Below are positions 29,917-41,132 of a stretch of 64,000 bases of DNA, piece by piece (position 1 is the stretch's first letter; the number at the start of each line of letters is the position of its first letter). The translations under genes and the position numbers were made by a program. This stretch comes from Gracilaria gracilis (lineage: Eukaryota; Rhodophyta; Florideophyceae; Gracilariales; Gracilariaceae). The notes beneath the pieces were generated by a model. That model made no database searches. It saw only the letters and a list, made by a program, of their open reading frames with translations, and had not been told where the DNA came from. The DNA is taken from the NCBI GenBank assembly GCA_030374805.1, contig JARGSG010000086.1:124001-188000 (forward strand), read 5' to 3'.

Positions 29917-30822
29917 AACGGTGGGGGGGTACAATGCAAGCGCGCACGCAGCGCGCGTGCGAGCGGCAGGAGGAGAGGCGCATCGGCAGCGGAGCAATGC
30001 AAACGACAGCGAGCACGCCACGCACACGCGCGCGCGCTGACACGCCGCGGCGGCGCGCAATTTGGCGCGCGCGGGCGGCGGCGGCGGGCGGCGGCGGCGG
30101 CGACGGCGCCGATGCGCGCCGATGGGCGACGCGCGGCAGCGGCCGCGCCGCTGCGCGCGCGCGCCGCACACGCGCGCCGCCGCCGCCGCCGCCGCTCCGT
30201 GCGCCGCGCCGCGCTCGCTGCGCGGCTGTTTGGGGGGCGGGGCGCAAAAAAAGAGAAAAAAAGCGCCGCCACCAGCGCCGATTGGCGCGTCGGCTGCGGC
30301 GCTCGGCGGCGCGGCGCGCGGCTGCGCGCGGCGGCGCGGCGCGCGCGCGCGCGACGGATACGTGCGTCAGCCGCGGCGCGCTTACCGAATGTGTCGGCGC
30401 GCGCTTGGACACGTTGTGTGCGCGCGACGTGCCGGCGCCGCCGCGCGCGCCGCGCCGCTCAGCGCCGCTCAGCGCCGCTCAGCGCGCTCCGCGTGCGCGC
30501 TGCCGCTGCTATGTAAAGTTTACCAACGGTACACGTGCCGGCGGCCGGCGCGCGGCGGCCGGCTGGCCGCCGCTCCCGCGCGCGCTGCCCACGTTGAGCC
30601 GCTCGTTGCGCGCGCGGCGGCGCTGCGACGCGTGAATTGCGCCATTCTGGCGCGCGTGTCTGCACTTGGCAGCGATCGCACCGACGCGTCATCGCGCTGC
30701 ACGCGCGCCGTTGGCTTGCACTGCGCGCTGCGCGCTGCGCGCGCTGAATTCAGAGCGCTGTCAAGCAACGGGCGACGGCCGTCTAACGCTAGAGAGAGCG
30801 GGGGACTGCTCGCGGTGACAGT

Positions 30823-30861
<39 letters not shown>

Positions 30862-31321
30862 ACAGTGCTTAACGCTTTGATATGTATCTATTTGCCACGC
30901 GCGTGCAGATCTATCTGCGCTTGGGCGCGGCCGGTTTGGATACCACCCACATGCAACGCTTACGTCATGCGCTTGCGCAATTCAAATTTAAAAACATGTG
31001 CTACCCTTTCAATAAACGTCAGCGCCGCTTGCGCCGGCGACGTCAATCATTCGCCGCGCGCGCCCAAATCCACGGCGCGCCGCTCACCGACAACGACGTC
31101 TGTCCGCGCACCGTCCGCTCCGCGCACCGTCCGCTCCGCGCACCGTCCGCTCCGCGCGCCGTCGTCTTGCATTCGTTCTGCTACACGCTCCTGCTAATAG
31201 ATCATCATCATCATCGTCATCATCACCAAAATCTCCGCGCCACGCACACATTTCGTCACCTGCCAGCTACAACAGTGCAACACCAGCAGCAGCTGCCCCA
31301 CTGCAACGCGTAATTTCACCG
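29917..31321. other. GC-rich intergenic region with tandem repeats
   Basis: No gene supported. It holds three copies of CGCCGCTCAG (30451-30480), a (CT)n run (30824-30860), an AATAAA at 31011, a 16-bp unit CCGCGCACCGTCCGCT repeated about three and a half times (31104-31163) and an ATC-rich microsatellite near 31200. Confidence 0.6.
30824..30860 (+). repeat. (CT)n microsatellite
   Basis: About 18 uninterrupted CT dinucleotides, inside a short inverted context of GACAGTGCT on both sides. Confidence 0.95.
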
Positions 31322-32197
31322 TCAGCCGCCGCCTTTCCTCGCAATCAGCACCACGCTCTCATTGTCAGTCGCTGCCTCCATCATGTACTTTGTCGTCTCA
31401 CAATACTCGCAGCTCAACACTTCGAACCCGGCCATCTCGGCAAACCGCCGCACCTCCTCGCGGCTCATCACGTACAGCGTGTCCGGCAACACGTCCAAGC
31501 TCTTCAACTCCGCCGACAGCTGCACAAACCCCGGCGCCAGCTCCGCAATATTATGCGGCGCCTCGTCAAACAGCCGCATCGCCTCGTCAAACGAAATGCC
31601 GCCGTGATACTTCAACGCGCGCCCGCGCTCATTGTTCAACAGCGACGGCGAAATGCTCGTCGTCACCAGCACGCCGCCGCGCTCCAGCCAGCCGAAAATG
31701 TGCTCAAACAGCTTGAGCGGGCCGCCCAGCGGCAGGAACGGCAGCATCTCCGACACAAGCGCGCCCGCCAGCGAGCCTTGTTCGAAGAGGCCGGCGCACG
31801 GTAGCGTTGCCACGATGGCGCCGCGCAGCGTGGCGCGCGTTTGAAGGCGCGACGCGCGCTGGCGCAGCGTGCTGATGTGCAGCGCGTCCGCGTCTACCGC
31901 TACCACGTCGCGCCCGCGCTTCAACGCGTGCAGCGTGTTGACGCCGTAGCAGGCGCCCAGGTCGGCCAGCGGCTTTTCGGAGCGCGGCAGAGAGGTGAGC
32001 CACGGCTCAAGCGCCGCTTCGTGGATTCGGAGAAACATGAAGCCGGTTTTGTTGTTGGTTTTCTCCACTTGTCGCGCCATGAGCACGGCAGCGTCGTTAA
32101 AGTCTAGCTTGGTGCTTGACGTTGGCGTGTCGGGCGCGCTTGAAGAAGCTTTCTGCTCTTCAACGGCAACGTGGCCCTTTTCTTGGTCCGCGGTCAT
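31322..32197 (-). CDS. SAM-dependent methyltransferase (291 aa)
   Basis: Class I (Rossmann-fold) methyltransferase. After a polar N-terminus (1-45) comes a glycine motif I, PLADLGACYGVNT (about 76-88), and the acidic end of strand 2, VVAVDAD (98-104, Asp102), which should bind the ribose of S-adenosylmethionine. Later strands include GGVLVTTSI and a C-terminal ESVVLIARK strand, in the expected order. No signal peptide or membrane segment is seen, so a cytosolic enzyme is likely. The substrate is unknown; the region around DVLPDTLYVMSREEVRRFAEMAGFEVL is typical of small-molecule methyltransferases. It is less extreme in GC than the secreted-protein genes and marks the right side of the island. 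Confidence 0.8.
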   Translation of the reverse strand: MTADQEKGHVAVEEQKASSSAPDTPTSSTKLDFNDAAVLMARQVEKTNNKTGFMFLRIHEAALEPWLTSLPRSEKPLADLGACYGVNTLHALKRGRDVVAVDADALHISTLRQRASRLQTRATLRGAIVATLPCAGLFEQGSLAGALVSEMLPFLPLGGPLKLFEHIFGWLERGGVLVTTSISPSLLNNERGRALKYHGGISFDEAMRLFDEAPHNIAELAPGFVQLSAELKSLDVLPDTLYVMSREEVRRFAEMAGFEVLSCEYCETTKYMMEAATDNESVVLIARKGGG

Positions 32198-35079
32198 TGT
32201 TCAGCGTACGCTTGCGCAGCAAATGAAACAGTTACGCCGGAGCACGAAAAGGCAGCGGCCAAAAAGTTTGGAATGAGCGTAACGCAGGTTGGCTCAGGGT
32301 GAAGCCGTCGTGAAGGTGCCGGTAACGAAAACGCTTCTTGTTCTCACGCCGTCTGCTAACACCAAAAGGCGCAGAGGTGCTGAGAAAACACGAGCAGCAT
32401 GAGCGCCAATTATCAGCTAGCCTGTGGCACAAACGAGATGCCATAATAACATGAGCGCGTGCAGCAATAGCCAACGTTTTTACGTATAATGGAAGCAATC
32501 AATGGCCATACTTGCACATGGGATAGCAGTCAGGCCGCTCTCTCTAGCTAGAGCTAGTAAGTTAGTAGCCTTAACGAGTGTGCAAGTGTACGCGACTCGA
32601 GACTCGAAACAAGCATGACACTCGTTGTCGACTCGTCCCGCCACACCCATTCGTGTTGCCAACACGCCAAGTTCTGCTGTTTTCAGCGCGAGGCGCTTCG
32701 CGTGTAGAGCTGTCACTGCGGGTGCGCGCTTACACCCCGCGATACACTGCCGTCGCTTCGCTACTCCTCTCCTGTCGTCCATCTGTCGCTCGACGTCGCC
32801 AAAGCGCCGATCCCCGCCGCACTTCCGCCCGCCCCCCCCGAAACGCACCGGCACAAACCCATTGTCTGTTCACACCCGCCGCTGCCTCTCTCACTTCCAC
32901 CTGCTCCCAGTTCCGTCTCGTGCTGCGACAGACGTTTCTAATGCCGCCAAACGTGCAGCCTGAGCAGCATCTCTCAGCAACTCAAACGAACCAAAACGAG
33001 GCCGTACAACCCCGATTTTGGATGTGAACGCAAACATTAGCATTGCAACCTCTCATCACCGAGCCCCTCACACGCACTGGCGCGCAATGGAGCGCTTGTC
33101 ACTCAATTTGAACCAAAATGAACAGCATGTACCACTACAGATGCTTCATGGCCTGCCAGTACATCGTTCGTCTCAACGGCGCAAATCGCACACCACTTTG
33201 TCGACAATACCACGTTTTGTGAACATGTCTTCCACAATTTGGCGATTCTTTCCGCTTTGTGGACCCTTTCGCCGATGTGACTGTGCAAGCAACCAGGCAC
33301 AGTTCGCACGCGCCGCTTGTGCTTCATTTCTACCCTCGCCAACTTCTTACGCTCCTCATCTCGGTCACACCACCTCTGCTTGTGGATCGATTTCTGATCA
33401 TGTGTTCCACTTCGTCCGCTATGATGACTCGGTTGCTTCTTTTTCAACCGTCCCAAAATCTTTTTGCTTCTCATCTTGAATCCAAACACTCCGGAGGAGC
33501 AGCTGCGTTTGGAAGTCTTGACCCACAAAACTCGTTCCAAGTGAATGCTACCCATCTGAGTTGTTTTTTTCAAATGGGACCTCTTGGAAACGCGTTCGGC
33601 TGAGGGAGTGAAAGTAGTCACGGACGATCTGGGAGAGAAAGTCATGCCGATACCACTCAAGTTGTGTCATTCAACCCAAAACGTCTCCTGTGCTGATGAT
33701 CTCTACCAATAACTCACATACCTTGCTGGGTAACATGAATCAAACAACGAACGGTTCATCTAGAAACGGCAACCTCATGAACATGAGCTCGAGTCCCCAC
33801 CGCAGAAGAGAAGAATATCGTTGAAAGAAGAATATGAGCGTGGTATTGCTACATCCAGAACGCACGTCACATCTTCGTTGAAAACGTTGGGAACTTGGAG
33901 ATAGATGTGTGTGTCGTAACAGAAGCCAAAGACTGCTAGAAGGCTAATGATGCGCTCGCTAAAAAGGCATTGCCCAGCGTCGCAAGGAGCGTCAGACTTT
34001 GGCTGAAAACGCTTTGAACTCCGAAATGGTCGGAGATTGATGTGTCGGTCGTGACAGAGGCAGGAAGACTTTTGGACGGCATACATGATGCAGTTGCGAA
34101 AGCCATTGGCAAGCGTCGTAAGGTGACGGAATCTGTGGTGAAAGTTACAGTACCGTGTAGGGGCGCTCGTGGTTTCCGGTTTGACTTGAAATGTTTATGA
34201 CAAGCGTACTAGCAACAAATTCACTGTGTACCGGCCGTTAAACTGCAATCGATCCTACATTGTATTACACTATACAGCTGCTCTGCCAATCTTAAGCATT
34301 GCCTTGTGTGGCTTCTTGAAGACCTTCTGAAACAGTTTAGGCATCTTATACTGTACCTATACCAAGATACAAACTTACCCCTCACTACATTATCTCAAAG
34401 GCTGAGCACCAAGCGAAACAAAATGTCATTTCCGACGGTTCTCGAGCAGTTGCACATCACCACGCATACCGCGCCGACAAACACGCCGCAGTCGCCCATC
34501 GCACATGTGCCTCACAACTTGTCTATCTCTGCTTGTAGTATAGAGCGTTTAACTGCAGGGAGCTATCGCAAATTCTGGCTCAAACTCTCTTTCTTCGCCC
34601 GTGTTGTACTGTAGTGCGAGCAGTGGCAGCGAAACATACTTTACGATGACGACAACACGTAACAGCTCACACGCGCCGCCGTTCTTCTTTTTCTTTATCG
34701 CGGACTGCGCCGCAGTTGCCTGTCAGAACCATTTATGAGTCAGCGAGTCACAGCCGTGAACCAATCCATGTCCGCTTGTGCCCAAGTCGTCTTCTCTGTT
34801 CGTCCTCTCCGCGTTGGGCATTGCCTAGCTACTATCCACACAGCCCAAACGCGTATCACATGACATGAACGACGTATTGACGGGCAATTGCCCTACCACT
34901 CTCATCCTTTCTTTGCTTCTTCTTGGTCCCCTCCATTCTTGTAAGACGCTGCTCATGTCAACGCCAAATGGCTTCCAGAAACAGCTACTGCTGTCATACA
35001 GCTCGCTTCAGCTCTGCACATACGCTCACTGCGACCACGCGCAATGCGACCGCGCCTCAAAGTAGCACAAACTTGTCTC
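32198..35079. other. No supported gene
   Basis: Open frames such as 33660-33103 (minus, 185 codons, Lys/Arg-rich) and 32578-33027 (plus) have no recognised domain. A degenerate duplication of about 120 bases occurs at roughly 33855-34090 (two copies around GAAAACG...GGAGATTGATGTGT-like sequence). Composition has returned to moderate GC. Confidence 0.5.
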
Positions 35080-36110
35080 CCTAAACCCATACTTGCCGCA
35101 TAGCGAAACCATTTCATCGGCCGACAAATCAGCGCCTGTAACCATCATTCGTCAACTCTATTCGCTTACCGTATCGCACGAGTGCAACAGAAACCCGATA
35201 CTCTTGTATGTCGCCATCGGCACCGCGACTGCAATTCAATTCACAGTGTGTACACCAAATCTGCCGCACGATCCAGCTATCTTACGTGCTGAACAGTTCC
35301 ATGTCCATCAACCCGACCAGTGTTCACCACCACAAAGGAACATTTGCATGTTACGCGGCGCCCATTTCCATGCCAAGTCTATGATGAAGACAGCGGGACA
35401 AATGCCCTCGTTTCCTATCTGTCCAGGCTCTCTCGTCTACTCCTGGAAATGTATACGCCACAGAGAGTACAACTGACTGTACAACTCTCTCTTCGCAGTT
35501 GTAGAATACCACCAGCCTAAATCCTGAAGGATAGTGAGCCCAATTCGAAAAGACGGCCGTGTCGAGGAGAGAGCGCAGTACAAAAGCTTCATGCTCATCC
35601 CGTGGTCTTCCTCTCTTCCACCGCCACTCGTCTTTGTTAACATAGTCATCGTGTATCGTAATCGTAAGCATGGTCGGTCTTTGATTAACATCGGGTTGCT
35701 GGTCTTCGCGGGCATGGCCTGCAGAAACGGAAGAAAGCAAAAGACTCGTGTCAAGAGGAAGGAGAGGGAAGTTGAAGAGATGGGAAAATTTTATTCCGCA
35801 CTTGTGGATCATGTCCAAGCCCTACAACTGGAGGTGGAAAGGGATTGCCCAGAGAAGGAAAGCAACTAGAAGAAACCGTTTGAGAGGGTAAAGGAAAAGG
35901 TCACAGTGATGGAGCGTACCATGTGGCAGAAAATACTAGAGCGCCGAAACGAGTTTAGGCCCTTGCAAACGCTTGACCCTGACGTCATTGAGCAGAGGAT
36001 CGACGAGCTCGAAGATCAACGAATGGCGGCCCGCAAGCAAATGAGCAATCGAGAAGCGAAAATCTTCGAGCTCCGCACTGCTCTAGGCCACAAATCAACC
36101 ACTAGATGAT
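35080..36110 (+). repeat. Dispersed repeat copy, inverted partner of 15.3-16.2 kb
   Basis: Plus-strand homologue of the minus-strand block at 15290-16210. The better preserved C-terminal frame (35906-36109) encodes about 67 residues, Glu/Arg/Lys-rich and heptad-like, with ERRNEF and IDELEDQR; just upstream in another frame is a strongly basic stretch with RVKRKEREVEEM. A stop and frame change separate them. A former DNA-binding or coiled-coil protein is possible but not shown. Confidence 0.65.
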
Positions 36111-36829
36111 AGAAAGTAATAAATGATTGATTGATTGATTGATTGCTGTTCTTCATGAGCCAATGTAGACCGGGTGTTATCAATGATGTTGAGCACTACG
36201 TATTACGGTGCCCGATGAGGACGGCTTCTAGAATGGTATGCCTACCACCTCGTCAAGATCGTCGACGAATGAGCGTAGGGAAGATGATTAGAAAAATGGC
36301 CTGAAAGAGTGCTGGGTTTTCTGGTGAGAGAGCGTTTCTTCCAACAGAAACGCGCTGCGGTAAGTAGGAATTAGACTACCGCGCCCGTATCAGAGAGAGA
36401 GAGAGAGAGCTTCATACTCTCCTTGCCATCTCTTTTGTTTGATGGAAATCGTCCAGCGGATAGATATACACTGCGAATTCGGTAACCAATGCGAAGCAAT
36501 AATCGATATCGTTTCACGTTTTCTCAACCTCCCAACCTCAAGCCTCAAGCAAACCCAACTTGGTTATGCTTTTCTATTAATGCACCTTCGAAAGATATCA
36601 ACGATAAGCTCTCTCATCGCTGTCACAGAAATCGTGTGATGTGAATAACGGAGCGCCTCGTGCAAGGCGGAAGCGCCACATGTGGCCACGCAAGCGCAGC
36701 ACGCGTGTGCAGTGCTTGCGCCGTAACAAATAAATTTCATTATTTTAATCGGTTCAAGCTTTGGCAAGGTGAGCTTTCTTGCGTTGGTGTAGCTAACGGC
36801 AGAAAAAGCTGCCTCTACTGTACAGTAGT
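36111..36829 (+). other. TGAT repeat and possible LINE 3' remnant
   Basis: A TGAT tetranucleotide run (36122-36144) is followed by a frame reading VEHYVLRCP (about 36185-36215), resembling the His-Cys part of the C-terminal zinc motif of non-LTR retrotransposons. This is weak: one half-motif only. An AG-rich run lies near 36392-36411. Nothing else is recognised up to the LTR. Confidence 0.25.
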
Positions 36830-37112
36830 TGTGGTAAAATAGGAAGGTTAGAGCGCGCGGGGAAGGGAATGCGCGAGGAAGAATGTAGAAAAGTATTTCA
36901 GTTGATGAGGATGATGAACCGACGACAAGCCGACCTCCTCGATTTACCCCGCTTTTATAGACATTGCGCGTCCCCTGAATAGCAAACGCTCAATGCACTC
37001 TACATTCTAGAACACCACGCAACTGTCAGTTTCTTATTTGCATATTTCCCACAACTGCATTGATTATCAGCCTTCCGACGTAGAGGCTGATAATTTTGCA
37101 CTTGTTACAACA
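36830..37112 (-). repeat. 3' LTR of the copia element
   Basis: Starts (plus strand) TGTGGTAAAATAGG and ends TTGTTACAACA; highly similar to 43997-44279, including the TATA-like CTTTTATAGAC in the middle and the inverted pair TTATCAGCCT/AGGCTGATAA near the end. Confidence 0.9.
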
Positions 37113-38183
37113 CTCAATCTTTTTCTCAAGTTATCAAAGGCAATTTTTAATATAAATACCTAACTACTGATTTTTCCATAATATGAACAGTTCTGTTGTG
37201 TTGCATGATCGTGTCAACAACATGTTTATCGTGATTTTTGTAAAAAGGTCCGTAAGATTAAATTCTGAGCGCAATAAACGAAGTTCAAAAATAGCTTTTT
37301 AATTCGTAGCGCTCTCAAACAGCGGCAAATTCAATCATTAATCTTAGTTCTGCGGTATTAAAAGACTTGGTTATAAAACTAAACATTTTTTTCTAGTTGG
37401 TGAACAAACACAAATACAATTCTTTACCAATCAATTTTTGTCGTTTTTCAAAGAAAAGGCAAAATAAAAGGCGTCTGCGGGGGTTTAAACCTCTTCTTCT
37501 AATACGCTTCTAACGAATCTTCTACTTTTATAACTTGCAAAAAAAACGTTGCATTTATTGCGCTTATCGACAACTAGCATTATTTATTCGAGGTGCGAGA
37601 TAAGGTCTCCATTTTTGGCAAATGATGATTCAGCGTAGACCCTGAGGCAGAGACTGTAGAAATAAAGTTTTCTGAAAAAAATCATTTTGTTGCTCGTGTT
37701 TTTGAGAAAAAAACTCGACTTGTAAATTAGTTTTACCTAGTTCTTGGGGTTTTTTTAAACATTTTCTCGGTTACTTGCAAGATGTAGTGCACAATGAAGC
37801 ACTTTGCAAGGCGTTAGTTACATATCCAAGCTATTTTTGGCTCTGAGCGATCTATATAATGCAAAACTATCGCCTAGCAGTGTTTCCAAATTATTCCCAC
37901 ATTCTTCTTGACTTGTGGTGAACCTATTTGGTTCCGTTTGGATGTTAATTCCTGGGAACTTGGAGTTATCGAATTCTCTGGCTTTGTATTCGAAACTTTT
38001 GAGTGATTTGTTTGTAAGTTCGAGAAATTACTCATTTCTAGATAAAAGTGAATCACCAACGTAGGTTCCAATCATTCCACCAAGTTTCTTGTCAATTTTT
38101 CTGTGAAAGAGTGAGATATCGGATTTAGCTTGTGCCATTTCCAGTTCATCCTTTAGGTGTTCCAACATAGTTCTATTCCAGTA
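37113..38183 (-). pseudogene. Distal part of copia reverse transcriptase/RNase H
   Basis: Minus-strand sequence near 38178-37850 reads DELEMAQAKSDISLF, then GGMIGTYVGDSLL, the catalytic YVDD box with Asp changed to Gly in its third position, then YRSLRAK. Stops follow and the RNase H part is not recognisable. The catalytic change alone would inactivate it. Confidence 0.75.
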
Positions 38184-39035
38184 TGAAGGACAACACTCCT
38201 TGGAGGCGATTTGAGGTACCTAGTTAATTTCCGCATCATGCGTTAGTAGATATATATGAGCTACACCGCTATTAGCGTGTCGCCTCGCTGAGGTAATTTC
38301 CACACATGTACACGTGGATTGCATGGCTCGAGGCGCCGCTTAGCGGGTGTGACTAGCACACGTGTAGCACGGATATGCCGGAGGCAGTGCACCCAGCATT
38401 GCTGTATTTACTCAGACATTTTATAGATTATTTTGCCCGGCGCACCCACTGTCACTGGTGCGCCGAGCTCAGTACTTAGAGGGTTGAGCATCGCTCCCCG
38501 AAGTAAATTGCCCCTTGCTAAGCAAGGGCTTCTGGTTCTAACTATCACGCCTTCGCGGACTGTTCACCTCCAAGTGGAGTGACGACCGCGTTGTTCACGT
38601 ATAGTTACCCACCCTTGTGGCTCTCAGAGTATAACCACTATTTGTGTGTCTCGTTCCGACCTATTGTCGTATACTCGCCCCTGTATTGGGTTTGCTTTAC
38701 TCTATCTTTTTCCCCCCACTCTGGTGGCTTGCTTTCTCCCCTTTTTTGGGTTTGCCTTTTTGCCCTGTTCGCAGTGGCCCGTTTCCGACACCTTGTCGTT
38801 GCCGTGCTACTCTCTTTCGAGGACTCATCTCGTGACCGTGTGAACACGTTGATCTCTACCGACTACTAACCAGCCTCACGCTCCGACGCTTGTCGTGGTG
38901 GTTTGACCTCGGATTTACACCCGGCTTAGCTGTGTCATTCCCGGAGTGCTCCGTTCGCTGTGCTGCCCTGTCGAGGGGAAGATTTCGAACGTCTTCGTGA
39001 GCTTGCGCTTTTCCCGCCAAAGGTGTTGCTCCACA
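38184..39035 (-). mobile_element. Solo LTR (852 bp) inserted in the copia element
   Basis: On the minus strand it starts TGTGGAGCAAC and ends GTTGTCCTTCA, flanked on both sides by the plus-strand pentamer CAGTA (38179-38183 and 39036-39040), a clean target duplication. It matches 55397-56248 over its full length in opposite orientation. The reading frame of the copia reverse transcriptase resumes exactly across the duplication, which confirms the ends. Confidence 0.92.
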
Positions 39036-39040
39036 CAGTA

Positions 39041-39771
39041 TTTACCGGAGCCCGGGAGGCCGTATAGAAGTTTCAACAGCTTTTAAGCAATGTTTGGGGG
39101 CATTTTCGAATCTGCTGATGGTTTTAAATATACTTCTCTCTCTAGTTTTTTTTTGCTCGGTAAATATGCTTGGCTTACGTCATGGCTCCAGATTTTAATA
39201 CCAAGAATAGCGGATAAACTGAGAATAGTTCTAATTGAACATTTTCTAATAGTTGTCGAATTACGAATAAGGATGTTCTTATCCTTATCTCGATGTCCTT
39301 GGGCGATGAATCGAGCTTTTAATGCTCCTTGGTTGTCCCTTTGTTCTTTATACTAAGATCCAAACGTCCTCCGTGTATATTGGCGTTCAGTGGGATGTCT
39401 TCAATTTCGACCGTTTTCCAAGTTTCCCTTTTGTGTAAACCCTCGATCTCTTTTTTTCTTGCCTCGTCAAACTGTGAAAGATGCTTGCGAGGATCGTTGG
39501 GTTTGAGAATTTCCGTAATGTGGGTTGGAAATTCTTCTGGAGAGCTAAAATTGGGGAAAACCGATTGGAGTATGTCGATATAGGAAGGGGATTGAATCTC
39601 AGCTTCAAAACCGTTGTCATAAATGTAGAATTTGACCTGATTGACGTTGTGTTGCACTTCGGAGCCGTTGCGATCGATGAAGATTTGTTTGTTGTCAATC
39701 TTTATGATTTTGCACGGTCCAGTCCAAGGGGGTGTAACGTCTTCACGATACAAAAAGACTTTCTGAACCAC
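39041..39771 (-). pseudogene. Copia reverse transcriptase, proximal part
   Basis: The ORF 39771-39319 ends the integrase tail and enters the reverse transcriptase with ARKKEIEGLHKRETWK and IHGGRLDLSIKNK. One base further the frame shifts and continues with ARFIAQGHRDKDKN, WSHDVSQAYL, REVYLKP and LLYGLPGSGKY, the standard order of copia RT motifs. A frameshift and a stop lie at 39070-39330. Confidence 0.85.
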
Positions 39772-39799
39772 TGTAAAGTCGATTTTGTGGCCACAGGGA

Positions 39800-40490
39800 T
39801 TCTGCGGTTCAATGGCGAGCTAGCGTCAATGCTTTCATGCATTCATGCTGGTCTGACAGCTTAGATGCGACGCCAGGGAAACTAGGAAGTACTCCGAACA
39901 CCAGTAGCGAAGGGACGAGGCCTTCTGGGTTCATGGTGGTATCGTTCATAGCTTTGACGGCAAGGTTGAGTGCCAGTCTAAAGTCTACGTTAGGACCTTC
40001 GTGTCGAATCTTAGTGTAGATTCTGCGAAGAGGATCGTGGTATCTCTCTCCCGAACCAAGTAAGTTGTGGCTTTCGACCTCGGAAAGGGAGAAATTTGAC
40101 ACGGTTTTCTTCCATTAGATTCTGCCAACATGGGGAGGTGAAGACCGAGCCCTGGTCGCAGCGAATGGAGTCAGGAAAACCGGTTTAAATTATTGTCCAG
40201 CATTCAAGGAATGCGTTCCAGACAGGATCGAGGGATTGGCCATTGACAAAAACGGCGGCGCTGAAGTGCGTTTGAAGATCGACGATGTGGAGTTTGGCTC
40301 TTTGATTAATGAACATTAGATCTAGAGAAAACTCTCGGTTGAACACGACGTCGTGGGGAAATGATACTTGAAAGCTTTGGGGTTTCGGGGTGAAACGCTG
40401 ACAAGTTTTGCAACTTTTAGTGACTGCTTCTAGTAACTCTCTTGTAGCCTTGTTGGCGTCTTCGATTTGGGCCTTTTTGATGAGATTGAA
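39800..40490 (-). pseudogene. Copia integrase
   Basis: Minus-strand frames give CKTCQRF of the zinc-binding region, then SLDLMFINQ and RCDQGSVF with the first two catalytic Asp, and ESHNLLGSGERYHDPLRR with the catalytic Glu, followed by NPEGLVPSLLVFG. The DDE triad is present but spread over several frames. Confidence 0.8.
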
Positions 40491-40511
40491 GAGCTTTCCG
40501 GTTGAGGGGGG

Positions 40512-40955
40512 CTAAAAATGAAGATGTAGTTTCCGGATTTCAGCTTTCGTGAAACTGATGTCAATGAATTCGTTCCAACCGAGGTAGAGGTGACCAAACT
40601 TGCGTGTGATTTGCATGTTCCAGCCTCTGGTGCAAACCAGTTGGTTCATCACATCGTTGAAATAGATTCTCTCGTAATCCATGAGGTTCAGACCAAGAAG
40701 AAGGGGGATGTTGGCGTCGATGACGTCAACAGAGAGCTTCAAGATACGTCCCTTGGGGTCTTGTATTCGGATTGGAATGTTACCAATCGGCTTGAAGATT
40801 GTGTTACCGAGACGGTATCTCAGGCGTGACTCGTAGGGCCTGAAGCGGATGTCGACTGACTTGCAGTAGAGATGGGCCTGCTGTAGTCCGATGAGGCTTC
40901 GTTGGGCTCCGCTGTCCAAGCAAGCGCCATTGAAATGCTCCGTGGGGGCCTTGTC
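40512..40955 (-). pseudogene. Copia aspartic protease
   Basis: The ORF begins MDSGAQRSLIG (in frame with an upstream FNGACLDSGA), the D-S-G active site of retrotransposon proteases, and later has NIPLLLGLNLMD, the second conserved patch. About 140 residues, open but disconnected from gag by stops. Confidence 0.8.
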
Positions 40956-41132
40956 CGCGATGGTTCAAACATAGCAAGCAAGAATTTCTATCGGTGGCTT
41001 TTCGTACTTATTTGTACTACTACGTTTACCAGCTATCTTACGTGCCACTTTGGGGACTGGGGTCCGAACTTTATTGGGGAAGTCAACAGAGTTTCCGTCT
41101 AAGAATCCAAAGGGTTATCGGTTGCGTGAAGG

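Larger units (their letters stand above)
22900..32000. other. GC-rich gene island with extreme composition
   Basis: Base composition jumps to very high GC just after the 5S gene and falls again around 32 kb. The genes here have almost only G or C at third codon positions, and the non-coding DNA is rich in CG, GCC and CTG runs. Long overlapping ORFs on both strands are by-products of the scarcity of AT-rich stop codons. Confidence 0.85.

Noticed and set aside
29654..30412. N-terminal extension of the monooxygenase ORF
   Set aside because: It would bury the signal peptide and the copper-binding N-terminal His; its residues are low-complexity and cross a poly-G run and a TATA-like box.
33103..33660. 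185-codon basic minus-strand ORF
   Set aside because: No domain, no promoter signal and no second copy; composition not distinct from surrounding non-coding DNA.
35700..36109. bZIP transcription factor in the dispersed repeat
   Set aside because: There is a basic stretch followed by a coiled-coil-like part, but the Asn-X7-Arg signature is off by one, a stop separates the parts and Leu heptads are poor.
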